Below, piece by piece: positions 7,629-17,151 of a stretch of DNA of 56,536 nt. The DNA is taken from NCBI GenBank assembly GCA_964488085.1, contig CAZATK010000002.1:1-56536 (forward strand), written 5' to 3'. The number at the start of each line of letters is the position of its first letter. The stretch's first letter is position 1. Source of the stretch: CAZATK01 sp964488085. GTDB taxonomy: Bacteria > Patescibacteriota > Minisyncoccia > UBA6257 > UBA11618. Below the pieces are notes generated by a model that was not told the origin of the DNA, ran no database searches, and saw only the letters and a program-made list of their open reading frames with translations. A program made the translations under genes and the position numbers.

Positions 7629-9029
7629 TTATTGTAACTTATTAACGGCAATTTGAATTCTTCTTAAAGATTCTTCTTTGCCTAGTATATCTATTATTTC
7701 TAGCGGACCAGGAGATTCTTTTAAGCCCGAAAGAGATACTCTAAGCGGCCAAAATATTTCTCCACGTCCTTTTTTTTCTGCGACTTCTGGAATATCCCTT
7801 TCTTTATTTTCTTCGATTAGCTTGTAAACTATCTGCAAGGATTTCGCAATTTCTTCTTTTGTCATGTTTTGCCATCCTAATATTTGCGCGTCATAATCGG
7901 GCAGTTGAAAGAAAAATAAGGATAAATCGGCAAATTGACCGATGGTTTGAGCGCGATCCTTATACAGCTTTATTATTTTTAAGTTTTTATCAGAAACTTC
8001 CCAATTTAATTTTTGAAGTATTTCTTCATTAGATAGTTTTTTAATGTATTGAGCGTTAATCCAGGCCAATTTATCGGCATTAAAAACAGCGCCGGCTTTT
8101 TGCGCTTTTGATAAATTCATTATCTGAATTAATTGCTCCAATGAAAAAATTTCCTGATTATCTTGAGGATGCCAGCCTAAAAGAGAAAGAAAATTTACTA
8201 CAGCTTCCGGCAGATATCCCCGATTTCTGTATTCTTCAATGGTAGTTGCAGAAAACCTCTTAGACATTTTACTTCTGTCAGGATCAAGAATGAGAGGCAG
8301 ATGGGCATAATGAAGTTTATTAAAATCAAAGGCCTCGCCAAGAAGAATTTGTTTTGGAGTATTGGCAATATGATCCTCGCCCCTTATCACATGAGTTATT
8401 TGCATCTCTTGGTCGTCAATAGCAACGGCAAAATTATAAAGCGGTGTTTTTATATCTTTAGCTATTGCTATGTCGCCCATCATTGCGGTATCAAAACTAA
8501 TTTCTCCCCTAATCATATCCCTAAAAGAAACTTTTCTTTCCGGCATTTTAAACCTAATGAGCTGCGGTTCTCTGTTTTTAGGCGGATTGTTAAGACAGCG
8601 TCTGCTATATCTAGGGGCTAGTCCTTGAGAAAGCATGGCTTGTCTTTCCTCCTCTAATTCTTCTTTAGTGCAATAGCAATAATAGGCGTTTCCTTTGTCT
8701 AATAATTGTTTAAGATATTTTTCGTAGATATCTAGTCGTTCGCTTTGTCTGTATGGCCCAAAGCCACCTTTATATTCATTAGTAAATAATTGTCCTTCAG
8801 CCGCAATATTTTTTGGCCCTTCGTCCCAATCTAGTCCTAACCAATGCAAACTTTCTATTATGTCTTTTTCAAATTTTTTATCCGATCTTTCTAAGTCGGT
8901 ATCTTCAATGCGCAGAATAAATTGCCCATTATTTTTTTTAGCAAAAAGATAATTAAAAAGAGCGGTACGAGCAGTACCTATATGCAAAAAACCCGTCGGT
9001 GAAGGGGCTATCCTTACCCGAACTTTCAT
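7629..9029 (-). CDS. gltX: Glutamyl-tRNA synthetase
   Basis: A 466-aa class I aminoacyl-tRNA synthetase of usual length. The HIGH-type motif is PSPTGFLHIGTART near the N-terminus and the KMSKS motif is DRSKMSKRFSA. Family-typical RFKMPE and VIRGEDH blocks are visible. Two tRNA-Gln genes lie in this window. Whether this enzyme also charges tRNA-Gln, with later amidation by GatCAB, cannot be told here. Its ATG overlaps the murG stop by 4 nt (ATGA), so translation is likely coupled to the cell-wall operon. Confidence 0.95.
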   Translation of the reverse strand: MKVRVRIAPSPTGFLHIGTARTALFNYLFAKKNNGQFILRIEDTDLERSDKKFEKDIIESLHWLGLDWDEGPKNIAAEGQLFTNEYKGGFGPYRQSERLDIYEKYLKQLLDKGNAYYCYCTKEELEEERQAMLSQGLAPRYSRRCLNNPPKNREPQLIRFKMPERKVSFRDMIRGEISFDTAMMGDIAIAKDIKTPLYNFAVAIDDQEMQITHVIRGEDHIANTPKQILLGEAFDFNKLHYAHLPLILDPDRSKMSKRFSATTIEEYRNRGYLPEAVVNFLSLLGWHPQDNQEIFSLEQLIQIMNLSKAQKAGAVFNADKLAWINAQYIKKLSNEEILQKLNWEVSDKNLKIIKLYKDRAQTIGQFADLSLFFFQLPDYDAQILGWQNMTKEEIAKSLQIVYKLIEENKERDIPEVAEKKGRGEIFWPLRVSLSGLKESPGPLEIIDILGKEESLRRIQIAVNKLQ

Positions 9030-10150
9030 GAGTTAATTGTATCATTTAGATGGCTAATTACCAATATATCCTTAGCTATAACTTCTGCCGCGTTTGGTTT
9101 TGCAAATAATCTAGCCGCTTCAGACATTTTATTATATAAATTTTTATCAGAAAGTATTTTTTCTACTTGATTTAAAAATGTTTCAGCAGAAAGATTATTT
9201 TCTTCTATGACAATACCCGCGCCACTTTTAGCGTATTCAATGGCATTAATCTTTTGATGATTATTGGCTGATTCCGGCAAAGGAATCAAAATCGATGGTT
9301 TTTCAAAGAATGCTATTTCAAATATGGATGAGCCAGAACGAGATATTATCAAATCGGCGGCCGAATAGGCCTCGCTGATATTATTTTTAAAAAAAGCAAA
9401 GCACTTATACCTCTCTTTAACGCTTTCCGGCCAATTTTTGCTTATAGAATTATATGATTCGATATATTTTTGATGATTAGCTGAACCAACTTGGTGCAAT
9501 ATTTGAAATTTGGGCAAAAAAAGTTCTAAATTTTTTAATATAAAATTGTTAATTCTTTGTGCCCCTTGTGACCCTCCTAAAATTAAAATTACAAAATCTT
9601 TTTCTTTGAAATTAAAACTTTTTTTTGCTTCTAGCTCATTTATCTTCTTATTGACAATTTCTTCTCTTAATGGTATTCCAACTACACTTGTATTTTTATT
9701 GGGAAAATATTTTTTAGTATAATCCCATCCTAATTCAATTTTTACGGCTAGTTTCCCCGATAATCTATTGGTAATGCCAGGTATTGTATCTGATTCATGA
9801 ATAATTATTGGTATTCTATATATCCAGCACGCTAAAAGCACCGGAAGCGCGCCTGTTCCCCCTTTAGAAAAGGCGACATCAGGCATGAATAGCGCTATTT
9901 TTAATAGTGACTGAATAATGCTGATTGGTATTTTGATAAAATCTATAAAATTTAACCATGACCAATAACGACGAAATTTAGCGCCTAATATTTTTTCTAT
10001 GGCAATGTTTTCCGATTTTAAATAATTGTTGTAGCTACTATTGGGACCATAATATCTAATTTCAGCTAACTGTCTTAATTTTTTGGCTACGCTTGCTAAT
10101 GGATATATATGACCGCCCGTTCCTCCGCCGGTTAAAAGTATTTTCGTCAT
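9026..10150 (-). CDS. murG: UDP-GlcNAc:lipid I N-acetylglucosaminyltransferase
   Basis: The 374-aa GT-B glycosyltransferase converts lipid I to lipid II at the inner face of the membrane. Diagnostic segments are LTGGGTGGHIYP at the N-terminus, GGSQGAQRIN at the start of the second lobe, and the donor-binding ISRSGSSIFEIAFFEKPSILIPLP. It overlaps ftsW by one base and gltX by four, within one minus-strand run. Length is normal. Confidence 0.95.
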   Translation of the reverse strand: MTKILLTGGGTGGHIYPLASVAKKLRQLAEIRYYGPNSSYNNYLKSENIAIEKILGAKFRRYWSWLNFIDFIKIPISIIQSLLKIALFMPDVAFSKGGTGALPVLLACWIYRIPIIIHESDTIPGITNRLSGKLAVKIELGWDYTKKYFPNKNTSVVGIPLREEIVNKKINELEAKKSFNFKEKDFVILILGGSQGAQRINNFILKNLELFLPKFQILHQVGSANHQKYIESYNSISKNWPESVKERYKCFAFFKNNISEAYSAADLIISRSGSSIFEIAFFEKPSILIPLPESANNHQKINAIEYAKSGAGIVIEENNLSAETFLNQVEKILSDKNLYNKMSEAARLFAKPNAAEVIAKDILVISHLNDTINS

Positions 10151-11283
10151 TATTTATTGGAATATTTAGATATGTTATTTGCAATTCCTATAATTGTCAT
10201 AAAAATAGCTAGGGCAGTTCCGCCATAACTAATAAACGGCAGAGGTGTGCCAGTTAGGGGTAATAGCCCAGAAATCGCTCCGATATTAACAAAAGATTGC
10301 AGAGCAATCAAGCACCCAAAACCAACTAATAAAAGCTGTCCAAATTTATCTCTAACCTTTTTAGCAATTAAAAATATTCTTAAAATCAGCATAAGCAGAA
10401 GTCCTATTAAAGTAATACTGCCAACAAATCCAAATTCTTCGGCAACGACTGCAAAGATTGAATCGTGGAGCGGTTCTGGTAAATAATTTATTTTTGTTGT
10501 TGACTGACCATAACCTACCCCCCAGAGACCACCCGAACCAATAGCAATTTTAGCTTGGTTTACTTGATATCCAGAAGTTTGTAAATTTTGTTCTGGCTTC
10601 AAAAAGGCAGAAATACGATCCCAACGATAGGGGCTGGTGTAAATAGCGATGCCCAATACTGAAGCGACGAGAGCTATAATGCAAATTATATAAATAAAAC
10701 GAGTTCCGCTTGCAAAATACATGGCTATTGATGTCGCGACTAAAATTATGGCGGTGCTGGTAGCTGGTTGTTTAATTAGCAGAAAAAATATTGATCCCAA
10801 AATAATTAAAAACGGTACAAGTCCTTTGCTAAAATTCTTCTGTCTCTGATCATCATGGCTTAACCAAGCGGCAAGGTAAATTATAAATATTAATTTTATT
10901 ATTTCTGAAGGTTGGAAACTAATGGGGCCTAGTTGAATCCAGCGTGTTGCGCCTCCAATATTTATTCCTAAGGGCGTAAATATTAATAACAGAAGAATAA
11001 CCCCAATAATTAATAGTGGTAAGGCCAATTTTTCGTGATAGCGATAATAAATTTTTGCGCCCAGCAAAAATCCTATTAATCCTAAACTTAATCCATAAAA
11101 AATTTGGTGTTTTAAGTAGTAATAACTATTTCCGATATCTTCTTTTGCTAAATATGATGAGGCGCTACTTAAAACAACCAAGCCAAAAATAATTAACAAT
11201 ACAGTGGTGAATATAAGAATATAGTCATTATGACCGCCACTTTTTAAGATTTTAAGTTTGCTTATCATGCAAGATATGGCCAA
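10150..11283 (-). CDS. ftsW: FtsW/RodA-family SEDS glycosyltransferase
   Basis: A 377-aa polytopic protein with about ten membrane segments. SEDS-family blocks are clear: GGATRWIQLGPISFQPSE, GSGGLWGVGYGQS, PEPLHDSIFAVVAEEFGFVG with the catalytic Asp region, and LTGTPLPFISYGGTA. SEDS proteins polymerise glycan strands from lipid II. Its place between murG and an mraY-linked gene fits the dcw cluster, so FtsW is preferred over RodA. The TTG at 11283 has GGAG nine nt upstream; an ATG at 11268 is the alternative start. Either start overlaps the preceding gene. Confidence 0.9.
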   Translation of the reverse strand: MAISCMISKLKILKSGGHNDYILIFTTVLLIIFGLVVLSSASSYLAKEDIGNSYYYLKHQIFYGLSLGLIGFLLGAKIYYRYHEKLALPLLIIGVILLLLIFTPLGINIGGATRWIQLGPISFQPSEIIKLIFIIYLAAWLSHDDQRQKNFSKGLVPFLIILGSIFFLLIKQPATSTAIILVATSIAMYFASGTRFIYIICIIALVASVLGIAIYTSPYRWDRISAFLKPEQNLQTSGYQVNQAKIAIGSGGLWGVGYGQSTTKINYLPEPLHDSIFAVVAEEFGFVGSITLIGLLLMLILRIFLIAKKVRDKFGQLLLVGFGCLIALQSFVNIGAISGLLPLTGTPLPFISYGGTALAIFMTIIGIANNISKYSNK

Positions 11284-12652
11284 AATTTGATTCTCCGTTT
11301 ATCACAACTCTTCGCGCTTCATTATTTTCTAACAGAACTAAATCGGCAAAATAATTTTCTTTTATCATTCCCCTATTTTTTAAATTCAGAATTTGAGCGG
11401 GCAGAGACGTTATTTTAGCAATGGCTTTTTCTAACGGCCAGCGTTTCTCATTGGTTATAGATAAAAAGTTATTAAATGGGGGTTTAATTAGCGCTTTATT
11501 GTCTTCAATTAATTTTAATATCCATTCATAATTAATATTTTTTATTGCGATTAATCCCCTTAAGTCGGTTATTCTCATTAATTCTAAAAGAGCTTTGTTT
11601 TGACTAATTTCTCTGTTTTCTGCAAAATCTTTGATGGTTTTATTAATTAAGTAATTATGTTCGTGCGCCTTTATAATCACAGAGTCGCCTTTTATTTTTG
11701 GCAGTTCCGATAATATTTTTTTTTCGTTGATTGGATTTTTTATTATCAACGTCATTTCTTGTAAATTGCCTTTTTGCGCCCAGAGCGGAAGCAATGTATA
11801 AAAAGGAACAATGTTGGTATCTGTTGGAGAAACCGCAAAGAAGAATCCATCTCCCCCTCTTTGAATAATTTCGTATCCTAATTCAAATTCTTTTTCAAAA
11901 TCTAGAAACGGCAAGAAACGATTAACAATAGTTTTGGCTCCAGTATTTTTATAAATATCATATATTTCATTCACTGATTTCACTATTTCTTCTTTTTCGT
12001 TGCGGAGGTGGGTAGTGTAAATAGCATTGTATTTTGCCACCACAGAAACTAATTCTTTTACTTCTTTTTGAGGCGTTTGTCTTTCATGAGCATAATTTAA
12101 GCCAGTTGATAAACCTTTGGCGCCTTCTTTCAGGGCTTGTTCTAGGATTGTCTTAAACATTGATGTTTCTGGATCCGTTAAATCAGTGGAACTTTCTCCC
12201 ACCAAATCTCTTCTTATAGTTGAATGTCCTACTAAACTGCAGAAATTAATTCCCATTGGCAATTTTTTTATTGTTTTAGTAAATTCCTGAAAAGTATGCC
12301 AATTTACATTAATTTGATTAATGTCCGTCCATTTTCTTATTGATTTTAATGAGCCATATAAAAGTGGCGCTAGAGACGCTCCCCCGTGTCCGCCAACTGT
12401 CGTTGTTATGCCTTGTTTTGTTAAATCTTGTTGTTTGGGATTAGTAAAAATTGATAAGTCGTGGTCAATTTCTGAATTAACATCTATAAATCCTGGAACT
12501 AAATAATTGCCCAAGCCCTCTATTGTGACTTCTGTTTTTTTGTTGGAAAAATTGCCGATAGCCGATATTTTTTCTCCAGAAATTAAAACATCTCCCGGAA
12601 AAGCCGGCTTGCCGGAACCGTCAATAATCTTGACGTTTTTAATGAGAATCAT
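11252..12652 (-). CDS. D-aminoacylase-like amidohydrolase with altered metal site
   Basis: This 466-aa protein has the amidohydrolase layout of N-acyl-D-amino-acid deacylases: an N-terminal beta-sandwich start (LIKNVKIIDGSG), PGFIDV at the first barrel strand, TTHLRNE, and a C-terminal ADLVLLE. Key positions differ from the family. The usual HxH after PGFID reads NSE, and the usual GNCG (with the metal-ligand Cys) reads GGHGG. The late GSD/HPR segment is not recognisable. It may be an altered or inactive enzyme. Its place inside a cell-wall operon, between mraY and ftsW, suggests a role in wall amino-acid chemistry; this is inference. Confidence 0.7.
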   Translation of the reverse strand: MILIKNVKIIDGSGKPAFPGDVLISGEKISAIGNFSNKKTEVTIEGLGNYLVPGFIDVNSEIDHDLSIFTNPKQQDLTKQGITTTVGGHGGASLAPLLYGSLKSIRKWTDINQINVNWHTFQEFTKTIKKLPMGINFCSLVGHSTIRRDLVGESSTDLTDPETSMFKTILEQALKEGAKGLSTGLNYAHERQTPQKEVKELVSVVAKYNAIYTTHLRNEKEEIVKSVNEIYDIYKNTGAKTIVNRFLPFLDFEKEFELGYEIIQRGGDGFFFAVSPTDTNIVPFYTLLPLWAQKGNLQEMTLIIKNPINEKKILSELPKIKGDSVIIKAHEHNYLINKTIKDFAENREISQNKALLELMRITDLRGLIAIKNINYEWILKLIEDNKALIKPPFNNFLSITNEKRWPLEKAIAKITSLPAQILNLKNRGMIKENYFADLVLLENNEARRVVINGESNFGHILHDKQT

Positions 12653-12684
12653 TGATTAGATTATAGCACGAAACAACCCCCTCT

Positions 12685-13710
12685 TTATAAAAACCTATTT
12701 AAGAAAAATAGAATCAATCCAATTGTTGTTGTTACCACCGAAACAATCCAGAATCTCATTGTGATTTGTGATTCTGGCCATCCGATTGCTTCAAAATGGT
12801 GATGAATGGGCGTTGATAAAAATATTTTTCTGCCAAAAAGTTTTTTACTGGTTAATTGCACTATTACTGACAGAGATTCAATAACTGGAATAAAAGCAAA
12901 AAAAGGCAAAAACAACGCCGTATTAGTTAGCATCGCCATGACTCCTAATGTAATTCCCAAGGCCATCGCCCCTGTATCGCCCATAAAAAATTTTGCCGGA
13001 TAAATATTGAACCAAAGAAAGGCAAGTAGTGACCCGACTATAGCGGCGCTGAAAGATGCCAATGAGAAACGCCCCAGAGTAAAAGCAACGACAGTTAACG
13101 CGGCAAAAGAGAAAAGCATTACTCCGCCCGCTAACCCATCCAGCCCATCTGTTTCGTTTACAGAAAAAGCGCTGGCGATAATTATAAACATGAAAAATGG
13201 AATATATAACCAACCAATGCTTACATTCCCCCAAAACGGCACATTCAAAACATCCCATCCCAAACGATAGTAAAACCACATTGCGCCAACAAAGGCGACG
13301 AATGTGTATAAGGCCAATTTATGCCTGACAGACAACCCACCTCCATGCGGACCAATTTTTAAGATACCCAATATGTCATCAGATAATCCTAAAATTCCCG
13401 CTATTAATATCGTTACTATTGGCAAATAAGTTTGAGCGCGATCCACAAAATTCAATAAAGGATGAAACCAGAAAATTGTCACTAATAAAATAACAGTTCC
13501 CCAAATAATAACTCCCCCAGCTGTTGGCGTGCCACTCTTTTTCTGATGGAGCTGTGAAAATATTGGAGCTCTCTCGCTAGTTCTAATTTGTTTGTTGGCC
13601 TGATATTTAAATAAAATTTTTGTTAGTACGGGCACGAATAATAAAGCCGTCAAAAAAGAGACAATAGATATGCTAAAAACTTTTATAGCTTGTAATATTG
13701 AAAAATCCAT
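12685..13710 (-). CDS. mraY: Phospho-MurNAc-pentapeptide transferase
   Basis: The 341-aa polytopic protein makes lipid I from UDP-MurNAc-pentapeptide and undecaprenyl phosphate. Family blocks visible are GTPTAGG near residue 60, GLSDDILG (catalytic Asp pair), NETDGLDGLAGG, FMGDTGAMALG and the loop FGRKIFLSTPIHHHFE. Length and motifs are normal. The start overlaps the end of dacA by 28 nt. Confidence 0.96.
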   Translation of the reverse strand: MDFSILQAIKVFSISIVSFLTALLFVPVLTKILFKYQANKQIRTSERAPIFSQLHQKKSGTPTAGGVIIWGTVILLVTIFWFHPLLNFVDRAQTYLPIVTILIAGILGLSDDILGILKIGPHGGGLSVRHKLALYTFVAFVGAMWFYYRLGWDVLNVPFWGNVSIGWLYIPFFMFIIIASAFSVNETDGLDGLAGGVMLFSFAALTVVAFTLGRFSLASFSAAIVGSLLAFLWFNIYPAKFFMGDTGAMALGITLGVMAMLTNTALFLPFFAFIPVIESLSVIVQLTSKKLFGRKIFLSTPIHHHFEAIGWPESQITMRFWIVSVVTTTIGLILFFLNRFL

Positions 13711-14510
13711 TCCAATAAATTTTTTGTTTGCTCAAACCTTTCAATTTTGTTTGCGGTGCCAAGGGCAATAATTAATATGGGTTTTTGCGGTGAAGAAAAA
13801 ACTGATATTAAATTTCCGCTTGCCTCATCTGTCCAGCCAGTTTTGCCTCCAAGAAAATCCGACCGTTCAACGAATTTGTTTATATTAACATATTTCAAGC
13901 CGTTAATATTCAACTCCCTTTCTCTGCTCCACTGTAGTATTTGGGGGCGGTATATGCTGATATAACGCACTAGCTTATACAGATCATTAGTGGTTGATTG
14001 GTTTAAAAATGATAAACCACTAGGATCAAAAAAGCTAGTTTGATACATCCCTAATTCGTTGGCTTTTTGGTTCATAGCTTCTATGAAATTTTCATTGCCA
14101 AATATATTAGCTAATTGATCTGCCGCATCGTTATCGGATATCAGCATCATTGCTTTTATTAAATTTTCTATTTGATTGTTTTTCTCTATTTTTTCTAAAG
14201 CAATGACACCGGTCATAAGTTTAGTGAGTGAAGCAATAGGCCAGCGTTGTTGAGGATTTAATTCATAAAATATCGTTTCGCCGTTTAGTTCTCGAGCTAA
14301 GGCGGATTGGCCTTTAAAATTAAATGGTAATTCTAAAATCGGCTCTTGAGCGGGCGCTGTATTAATTATTAAACTAGAAGAAAGTATGTTTTGATCAATT
14401 GTATTGTTTTTTTGGAAATTATCTTTTTTGGGTTGAGTCAGCATTAAAGAAAATAAAATAACCAATACAAAAATAAATGGCTGAATCGCTTTATTTCTAA
14501 AAAAATTCAT
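13683..14510 (-). CDS. dacA: D-alanyl-D-alanine carboxypeptidase (S11 family)
   Basis: A 275-aa penicillin-binding-protein-type DD-peptidase with an N-terminal membrane segment (about 10-25). The three active-site motifs are in order: SLTK (SxxK), SDND (SxN) and GGKTG (KTG). It trims terminal D-Ala from wall peptides outside the membrane. It is shorter than E. coli DacA and has no C-terminal amphipathic anchor; anchoring is N-terminal. It is the first gene of the minus-strand wall operon and is divergent from dnaX with only 19 nt between, so both promoters must overlap coding sequence or drive nearly leaderless transcripts. Confidence 0.9.
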   Translation of the reverse strand: MNFFRNKAIQPFIFVLVILFSLMLTQPKKDNFQKNNTIDQNILSSSLIINTAPAQEPILELPFNFKGQSALARELNGETIFYELNPQQRWPIASLTKLMTGVIALEKIEKNNQIENLIKAMMLISDNDAADQLANIFGNENFIEAMNQKANELGMYQTSFFDPSGLSFLNQSTTNDLYKLVRYISIYRPQILQWSRERELNINGLKYVNINKFVERSDFLGGKTGWTDEASGNLISVFSSPQKPILIIALGTANKIERFEQTKNLLEWIFQYYKL

Positions 14511-14529
14511 TATCTGCTACTTTTATTTT

Positions 14530-15621
14530 ATGTCGTTGGCGCTTTATCGTAAATATAGACCAAAAAATCTTGATGACCTAATCGGCCAATCTTATTTAGT
14601 TGATGTTTTTCGTAATGCTGCCAAAAAAAAGAAACTCGCTCACGCTTATATTTTTTATGGACCAAGAGGAACTGGCAAAACAACAACAGCTCGTTTAGTG
14701 GCCAAAATTGCTAACTGTTTATCGGAAGAAAATTTGTCCAAGTTTGGTGAGCCGTGCAATAAATGTTCGGTGTGCCGAGAAATTGATAACGGTCAGGCAA
14801 TGGATGTGATAGAAATTGACGCGGCATCAAACAGGGGTATAGATGAAATTCGAGATTTAAAAAACAGCATCCGGCTTTTTCCCAACTTTTGTCGCTACAA
14901 GATATTTATTATTGACGAAGCGCATATGTTAACCAAGGAGGCCTTTAACGCGCTTTTAAAAACTTTGGAAGAACCGCCAGAACACGCAATTTTAATTTTA
15001 GCTACCACGGAATACGAAAAAATTCCGGCTACTATATCCTCTAGAGCCCAGCGTTTTCATTTTAATAAATTATCTTTGGCGGATATTATCGGAAAATTAA
15101 AAATTATAATTGCTAAAGAAAAATTTAAAATTACCGGTGATGCGATAGAGTTGATTGCGTCTGCGGCAGAGGGCAGTTTGCGCGACGCCGAATCTCTTTT
15201 GGACCAAGTTGTTTCATTGTCCGGGGAAGCCGATTTAAAAGTTGTTGAAAATATAATTGGCAAGGTTGGATTTAAAAGAATTGCGGACTTAACTGATTTA
15301 ATAATAAATCGTAATTTAAGTGGTAGTTTAAAATTTTTACATCAACTCAATAATTCCGGCGCTAATTTAGTGGAGTTTAATAAGGAATTGATAAATTATT
15401 TGCGTCGAGTGTTGGCCTTAAGTTGCGATAAAGATATGGAAACGGTTTTTCAAAAAGATTTAATTAAGGACGAAATCAGCAAAATAAAAATTCATAGTCA
15501 AAAAATAAGCAAAGAAAAGTTGATTAGCTTGTTGCGCGCTCTTATAAAAGCTTATAGCGACATGCGCTATTCTCCTTTTCCACATATCCCTATAGAACTT
15601 GCTTTAATTGAAAACTTATGA
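14530..15621 (+). CDS. dnaX: DNA polymerase III gamma subunit (clamp loader ATPase)
   Basis: The 363-aa protein opens with the DnaX signature ALYRKYRPKNLDDLIGQ and has the Walker A GPRGTGKTTTAR, a four-cysteine zinc module (CLSEEN...CNKCSVC), the DEAH Walker B, a sensor-type TTEYEKIPATISSRAQRF, and the domain III collar region. It ends after domain III. The tau-specific C-terminal domains that bind DnaB and the polymerase core are absent, so only a gamma-like product is possible from this gene. TGCTACTTT just upstream of the ATG may be an extended -10. Confidence 0.93.
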   Translation: MSLALYRKYRPKNLDDLIGQSYLVDVFRNAAKKKKLAHAYIFYGPRGTGKTTTARLVAKIANCLSEENLSKFGEPCNKCSVCREIDNGQAMDVIEIDAASNRGIDEIRDLKNSIRLFPNFCRYKIFIIDEAHMLTKEAFNALLKTLEEPPEHAILILATTEYEKIPATISSRAQRFHFNKLSLADIIGKLKIIIAKEKFKITGDAIELIASAAEGSLRDAESLLDQVVSLSGEADLKVVENIIGKVGFKRIADLTDLIINRNLSGSLKFLHQLNNSGANLVEFNKELINYLRRVLALSCDKDMETVFQKDLIKDEISKIKIHSQKISKEKLISLLRALIKAYSDMRYSPFPHIPIELALIENL

Positions 15622-15636
15622 TAAGATGGACCCACT

Positions 15637-16809
15637 ATGAAAAATGTTAACTATCTATTACTAGTCGCTTTTGTCAGTTCTTTTTTGAACTTTAGTCCGG
15701 TCGTAGCTGATGGCGGAGTTCGTAAAATCGTTGTTTGGAAAGACGGTGTTGATGGTTTTGGTGGAGTGGAAAAAGATAATTTAATAAAAAAACATGGCGG
15801 AGCCAAGCATAAAGATTTGGATATAGTTAATGGTTCTGTTGTTTCATTGTCAAATGAAGCAGTGGCGGATTTATTGAAAAAAAATCCAAAAGTTTTGAGA
15901 GTTGATGATGATGTAGAGGTGTTTACTTTGGCGAAGTCGAATGTTTCGGCTCAAGCGGTGCAGGTTTTGCCTTGGGGTATAGATAGGGTTGATGCTGAAT
16001 TAGTTTGGCCAACAGGCAATAATGCCAATCCTATTAAAGTTGCTGTCATTGATACTGGTATTTCTAAAGATCATCCAGATTTAAAAAATAATATTAAGGG
16101 AGGCGTTAATACTATTAATTCTCGTAAAAGTTGGAATGACGACAACGGTCACGGTTCTCACGTTGCCGGTATTATTGGCGCTGTAAATGACGCTTATGGC
16201 GTAGTCGGAGTTGCTCCATTAGTTGATCTTTATGCGGTAAAGGTTTTAAGTGCCAGTGGCTCCGGTTATCTTTCCGATGTAATAGAAGGATTACAGTGGT
16301 CAGCAACTAATGGTATGAAGGTTGCTAATATGAGCTTAGGGACATCATCTGACATTCAGTCTTTTCACGATGCGGTTATTGCCGCTCGCAATGCTGGTGT
16401 GGTTTTGGTAGCGGCTGCCGGTAATAGTGGCGCAGCGGTTGGTTTTCCAGCGGCCTATTCTGAAGTAATTGCAGTATCAGCTACCGATTCTAATAATAAT
16501 TTAGCTTCTTTTTCCAGCCGTGGGCCGGAAGTTGATTTAGCGGCTCCGGGCGTTAGTATTTTCTCTACTTATAAAGGAAGCAATTATGCAACTTTATCCG
16601 GGACATCAATGGCTTCGCCTCATGTAGCCGGTTCTGCGGCGCTGGTATTAAATACTTCAGTGGGTGCTTATGATTTGGATGCTGATGGCCTTTGGGATCC
16701 AGTAGAAGTGCAAAATAAATTACAAGGCAAGTCTGTTGATTTGGGTGTGGCCGGATTTGATAATTTATTTGGCTGGGGGTTGGTGAATGCTTGGAATGCG
16801 GTGCAATAG
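15637..16809 (+). CDS. Secreted subtilisin-like serine protease (S8) with propeptide
   Basis: A 390-aa exported protease. It has a signal peptide (about 1-24, ending near VVA), an inhibitor I9-like propeptide (about 28-95), and an S8 catalytic domain with the full triad: VAVIDTGIS (Asp), NDDNGHGSHVAG (His) and GTSMASPHVAG (Ser), plus the oxyanion region AAAGNSG. The C-terminal LDADGLWDPVEVQ may bind calcium. Such enzymes degrade or process proteins outside the cell, which would fit scavenging by a reduced-genome symbiont; that role is inference. It lies 15 nt after dnaX and ends at a terminator. Confidence 0.93.
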   Translation: MKNVNYLLLVAFVSSFLNFSPVVADGGVRKIVVWKDGVDGFGGVEKDNLIKKHGGAKHKDLDIVNGSVVSLSNEAVADLLKKNPKVLRVDDDVEVFTLAKSNVSAQAVQVLPWGIDRVDAELVWPTGNNANPIKVAVIDTGISKDHPDLKNNIKGGVNTINSRKSWNDDNGHGSHVAGIIGAVNDAYGVVGVAPLVDLYAVKVLSASGSGYLSDVIEGLQWSATNGMKVANMSLGTSSDIQSFHDAVIAARNAGVVLVAAAGNSGAAVGFPAAYSEVIAVSATDSNNNLASFSSRGPEVDLAAPGVSIFSTYKGSNYATLSGTSMASPHVAGSAALVLNTSVGAYDLDADGLWDPVEVQNKLQGKSVDLGVAGFDNLFGWGLVNAWNAVQ

Positions 16810-16839
16810 ATTAAAGTTTATCTGTTAAAACAGCAAAAG

Positions 16840-16867
16840 CCCCCATTTGTTTCAGGTGGGGGTTTTT
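16840..16867 (+). terminator. Rho-independent terminator after the subtilase gene
   Basis: CCCCCA (16840-16845) pairs with TGGGGG (16857-16862) and is followed by TTTTT. Confidence 0.8.
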
Positions 16868-16884
16868 GTTAATATTACAAGCAC

Positions 16885-16955
16885 TGCCGGATCGTCTAAT
16901 GGTAGGACAGGAGCCTTTGAAGCTTCTAATCTTGGTTCGATTCCAAGTCCGGCAG
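16885..16955 (+). tRNA. tRNA-Gln(TTG)
   Basis: Acceptor TGCCGGA/TCCGGCA, D-arm, anticodon loop CTTTGAA (anticodon TTG) and a T-arm with GGTTCGATTCC are all present. The discriminator is G and the CCA end is not encoded. It closely resembles the second tRNA-Gln at 28568. Confidence 0.95.
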
Positions 16956-16960
16956 CATAA

Positions 16961-16990
16961 AAAAAGCCCCGCATATTGCGGGGCTTTTTT
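16961..16990. terminator. Bidirectional terminator between tRNA-Gln and a small minus-strand ORF
   Basis: AAAAAGCCCCGC and GCGGGGCTTTTTT flank a 5-nt loop. T-runs on both strands let it end the tRNA transcript rightward and the membrane-protein operon leftward. Confidence 0.85.
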
Positions 16991-17003
16991 GTATCAGTAT
17001 ATT

Positions 17004-17144
17004 TTACGCAAACGCCAACAATCCCCAGAGAACACTCATCCCCGCCCAAATGTAATTTACCCAACTAGGCCATTTAAGAAATGTGGTTAGGGCAACCAAA
17101 ACACCAAGTAATACCGGACCGCCAACTGTTGTGTATGTATCCAT
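17004..17144 (-). CDS. Small hydrophobic protein, 46 aa
   Basis: An ATG at 17144, 7 nt after the stop of the 222-aa membrane protein, opens a 46-codon frame ending at a TAA near the shared terminator. The product (start MDTYTTVGGPVLLGVLVALT, two hydrophobic segments split by FLKWPSWVNY) is a plausible two-helix membrane peptide. Spacing suggests translational coupling. I do not recognise the family. Confidence 0.6.
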   Translation of the reverse strand: MDTYTTVGGPVLLGVLVALTTFLKWPSWVNYIWAGMSVLWGLLAFA

Positions 17145-17151
17145 AATAATA

